From Citrus sinensis (taxonomy: Eukaryota > Streptophyta > Magnoliopsida > Sapindales > Rutaceae): a stretch of 64,000 nucleotides of DNA. Below the pieces are notes generated by a model. It made no database searches, was not told the origin of the DNA, and saw nothing but the letters and a program-made list of their open reading frames with translations. Shown in pieces: positions 60,831 through 64,000 of the stretch (position 1 is the stretch's first letter; every line of letters starts with the position of its first letter). The position numbers and the translations under genes are program-made. The stretch spans positions 3,942,501 to 4,006,500 of the forward strand of contig NC_068559.1 in the NCBI RefSeq assembly GCF_022201045.2, given 5' to 3'.

Positions 60831-60943
60831 GGGATGTACCATGTGTGCCCCAGAGGTAAATACTTAATATTGTTTTGAAGATTACTATATTTCTATATGT
60901 TAAAAATGAGAAATTATGCCAATTCATTTTATATGTGATCAAT

Positions 60944-62915
60944 AGAGTTCTCGACAAGCTTCCAAAAGAAAAAGGAATGAAAGTATATCAAGTAGGTTTG
61001 AGTCTAGTCATGCACCAATTACCGAGACACACTTAACTAATGAAGATCTCAATGATGTCACATCTGAAAACTCGTATCAATCTTGTAATGAAGAGAATTT
61101 GACAAAGAAGAAACGGGGCCCTACTGTATGTCATGTTGTAGCAAATGAAGATGGGAAGAAGATAGTCTTAGAATTGAATAACTTGGGGCAACTTATTGGA
61201 AAATCATATGTGTTATATTCATCGTTTTATGGTAGTTTGGTAAAGGAGGCTGTGTCTATAAACTGTGATGATTGGAGATATGTTCCAAAACAGCAAAAAG
61301 CTTTGTTGTTGAGAGCACTCGAGGTAAATATGTACACATCTATCTTTAGAGTGCAGTTCAAATTATAACATGACACTAACTAACATTAGTTATTTTTTAT
61401 TTGCTTAAAACATTCAGCAAAAATTTGTTTTGGAAGGAGATGCAATCAAAAAGTATACGCTACAGATGATGGGAAAAGTCTGGCGAGCACATAAATCAAG
61501 ATTGACAAAAAAGTTGGATGCTCGACCTAGTCATGTCAAACCTGCCGAGTGGGAAACTTTTATTTAAAAAAAGACCTCAAAAGCTTTCATGGTATGTATG
61601 CTTATAGTCCTAGCTGAAACATTCATTCATGCATATTTTATTTTATTTAGAATGATGTAATTAATGTTAATTAAAACAGGATAAAAGGAAAGTTTTTACG
61701 GAAATGAGGATGAAGCAAGATATTCCATATACCGGAAGTCGAATGGGATATGCTCGTATGCAAGTTAAGATGGTAAATCTTTAATTATATTGAAACAATA
61801 TAGTAGTTATCTAGCTAGTGTCTGTTATTACTTTGAGATATATATAAATAATTAATTCTGACTTAAAAATATTTTCATTACAGAAGAAAAACAGTTCAAA
61901 CCCATCAGAAATAACTCAAATTGATATTTGGATAAAAGCACATACTAAAAAGAATGGTGAACCATCTAGTTCAAAAGTTGTTGAAGTAAATGTATGTGTC
62001 AAATTTATTGATGATAACTTAGATATGCTAGCAATTATTATTGGAAATATTATAATAAATAACTCTTTCTTGAGTTTAGGAAATGTATGAAGCTGAAAAA
62101 ATTTCAGATTTGTCAGAAGCACAATCAAAATCTGTTAAAAATGATATACTTTCAAAGTTTATTGGACCTGAGCAAGGAGGCCGTGTTAGAGGTCAAGGAG
62201 CAGGTGTGACGCTATCTAAATTAGAGGCAATATCTCAACAAACTAAGAAGGAAGCCAAAATGCAAGAACAAATTGACACATTACAAGACACAATGAAGCA
62301 AATGCAAGGTTTCATGGATGATCAAAACAAACTCATACAAAGTTTAATGAGCAAACTGGTAATAGCAAGTACCTTATTAAATGTTACGTTAATTACTTGT
62401 GAATTTTAATTTCATAAAATGGTGAAATCAACTTCTTTTTAAAATTTTTTTTTGTACAGAGTGAAGCATCAAATGATGGACAAAATCAAAATCTATCTAC
62501 ATCAACTCAATCCAATAGTACTCCACAAGTAAAGTTTAAACTTATACAACAATTTATGTTGTCATAATTAATAATTTAGTAACTATCAACTTAATTATAA
62601 TTAGAAATGTTGTTTTCTTTGTTTTGCTTATGAGTACAGCATGTAAGCCCAAATCGGAAAGGCCAAAAGTGCAAGTTGTTGAATTGGCTTGAAGTAGATG
62701 AAGTAGTTGCAATAGGACGTTGGGTAACAAATGATCCTAATGCAATGGTGCATTGTATAGCTCTTGGAAAAAATGCTTCTCGTGTGTGGGTAGATGAGGT
62801 GAAAAATCCTTCAGCTTAGTTGTGGAAAAAATATGCAGATATGGAAACAATAGAAGATGCTTTGGGAAGTTCAATTGCATGGCCAACAGAAGCGATTATT
62901 GTTATGGAAGATTAA
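60944..62915 (+). pseudogene. CACTA TnpA-like (plant transposase, Ptta/En/Spm) gene, disabled
   Basis: A multi-exon frame: SRQASKRKRNESISS, KKKRGPTVCHVV, DWRYVPKQQKALLL (to 61323), then about 61419-61590 with FVLEGDAIKKYTLQMMGKVW, then RMKQDIPYTGSRMGYARMQV, ITQIDIWIKAHTKK, and a helical Gln/Lys-rich part at 62083-62358 (coiled coil, EAKMQEQIDTLQDTMKQMQ), then LLNWLEVDEVVAIGRW. It matches plant En/Spm TnpA-type transposases, which bind the sub-terminal repeats. Breaks: TAA after ETFI (about 61564) and TAG after PSA (about 62818, Trp expected). Not functional as it stands. Confidence 0.8.
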
Positions 62916-63757
62916 TTTTGGTATGAATGGTTAAAAGTTTAATTAAAGACAATATTTTGACTTAGTGTTTTGATTAGATGATTTTGATGGGTCTAAGGGT
63001 AGTGTTTTGGCTAGATGATTTTGATGGGTCTAATGGTATATATCATTGTTGGAGTGACTATTAGTATTTGTTAAACTTGGCATTCACATTTTTTAATGAT
63101 GTTTACTGTAATGTTAGGTCTTCTTTTGGACATTAACTTTAGTTTGTTTTTATATATGTATAATATTAATTTTTTCACTCTTAAAATACGTTATGGTATT
63201 TGTTGTTCATGAATTAATGAAATGTAGTGTATTCCTTTTGTTAAAATTGTCAGTTTTAATTATAACTCATGTTGTATTCGATTATGTTGTAAATATATGA
63301 TAAATGCTATAAAGTAAAAAAAAAGTTACAAAAACCAAGCACAATGGCATTCCAGAAAAGATTAATATAGCATTACCAAAATTCATAAAATGCTATCAAC
63401 AGTTTGTAGCATGAAAACATGTTATGGCGTTTCGGTTAATGCTATAGACTCTTCGGCTAAATTATAACATTGATATAAATGCTATAAATTACTTGAATAA
63501 CAATTATTCCTTTAACATTTAAAAAACGTTATAAACAAATAGCACTCCAAAAAACGCTCTATCATAATATTTGATAACATTAAATAAATGTTATTATAGT
63601 TTTATAACAGCATTTAACAACTGCTATACATCGATAGCGGTGTTTAAAAACGCTATAGAGAAAAGATAGCATGGGCAATCACGACATTAAATAAATGCTA
63701 TAATAACGATAATATAACATTTTGTGAGCGCTATCAAAAGTCATATTTGTTGTAGCG

Positions 63758-64000
63758 TTAAGAAGAAGTGACGGAAACTGGATTTGAAACTGTAGTCGGT
63801 TTTTTTTTTTTTTAACTTTTAAAAATTTGGAAGTTTTTGTACTGCATGATCAATTGGATAATAAATTAATAAGCCAAAGAGTATGGCAGCGGCTCTTAAA
63901 ATAACTTAAAAGTAATTATTCAATACAATATAATGGTAACATGCAAAATAAGTGAGAGATTATAGATAATTATATTTGGATTTGTTATTAGTTACTTATA
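63758..64000. other. Sequence beyond the CACTA element
   Basis: AT-rich. 63850-63900 resembles the far-upstream flanks of RLCK copies C and D, so it is probably the displaced upstream part of copy D. No gene. Confidence 0.45.

Larger units (their letters stand above)
58171..63757. mobile_element. CACTA (En/Spm) transposon, decayed
   Basis: About 5.6 kb. The left end TGTTACAACAAATATGACTT and the right end AAGTCATATTTGTTGTAGCG are an inverted pair, a variant of the CACTACAAxAAA terminus. Both ends carry many sub-terminal copies of TATAGCATTTTATA- and GCTATAA-like motifs (58195-58530; 63290-63750), as bound by TnpA in this family. Flanking trinucleotides are TTT and TTA, so the 3-bp target duplication is imperfect. 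Inside are relics of both transposase genes and a 191-bp tandem array. Inserted upstream of RLCK copy D. Confidence 0.85.

Overview
This window is nuclear DNA of a flowering plant, most likely a woody eudicot. It is strongly AT-rich. Genes are interrupted by many short introns with GT..AG borders, and the intergenic space is full of plant transposon remnants and microsatellites. I could not fix the species from sequence alone. All gene models below were assembled by hand by joining exons in phase.

Layout. 0.8-10.9 kb (minus): an intact 16-exon ABC1/UbiB-like atypical kinase gene of the chloroplast type (829 aa). A TRIM retroelement and a PIF/Harbinger-like element sit in its introns. 12.9-14.1 kb (plus): an intact four-exon photosystem I antenna gene, Lhca1. 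It is head-to-head with the kinase gene, and a small hAT element lies in the shared spacer. 14.4-15.5 kb: two divergently transcribed, secreted six-cysteine peptides with identical cysteine spacing. 15.8-18.6 kb (minus): a rare plant transferrin-like gene with a signal peptide, complete in seven exons except for one in-frame TAA and with most canonical iron ligands replaced. 18.7-19.6 kb: a hAT deletion derivative that keeps a piece of transposase. 19.6-30.7 kb: about 11 kb without a recognisable gene. About 31.2 kb (plus): a MIR160 hairpin. 34.8-57.3 kb (minus): a tandem cluster of four receptor-like cytoplasmic kinases of the CRPK1 / At1g16670 type. The first and last copies are intact and the middle two are pseudogenes. 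LTR remnants, MITEs, several hAT elements and a mitochondrial nad2 fragment (itself split by a hAT element) lie among the copies. 58.2-63.8 kb: a CACTA (En/Spm) element carrying decayed transposase genes and a 191-bp tandem array.

The genes do not form one pathway. Two are photosynthesis or plastid genes (ABC1K-like, Lhca1). One is a developmental microRNA gene (MIR160, known to target ARF10/16/17). The others are rapidly evolving secreted or signalling families (cysteine-rich peptides, RLCKs). The most unusual items are the transferrin-like gene, the divergent peptide pair, the unannotated MIR160 locus, and the nested insertions: MULE MITE in PIF element, hAT in NUMT, and a tandem array inside a CACTA element.
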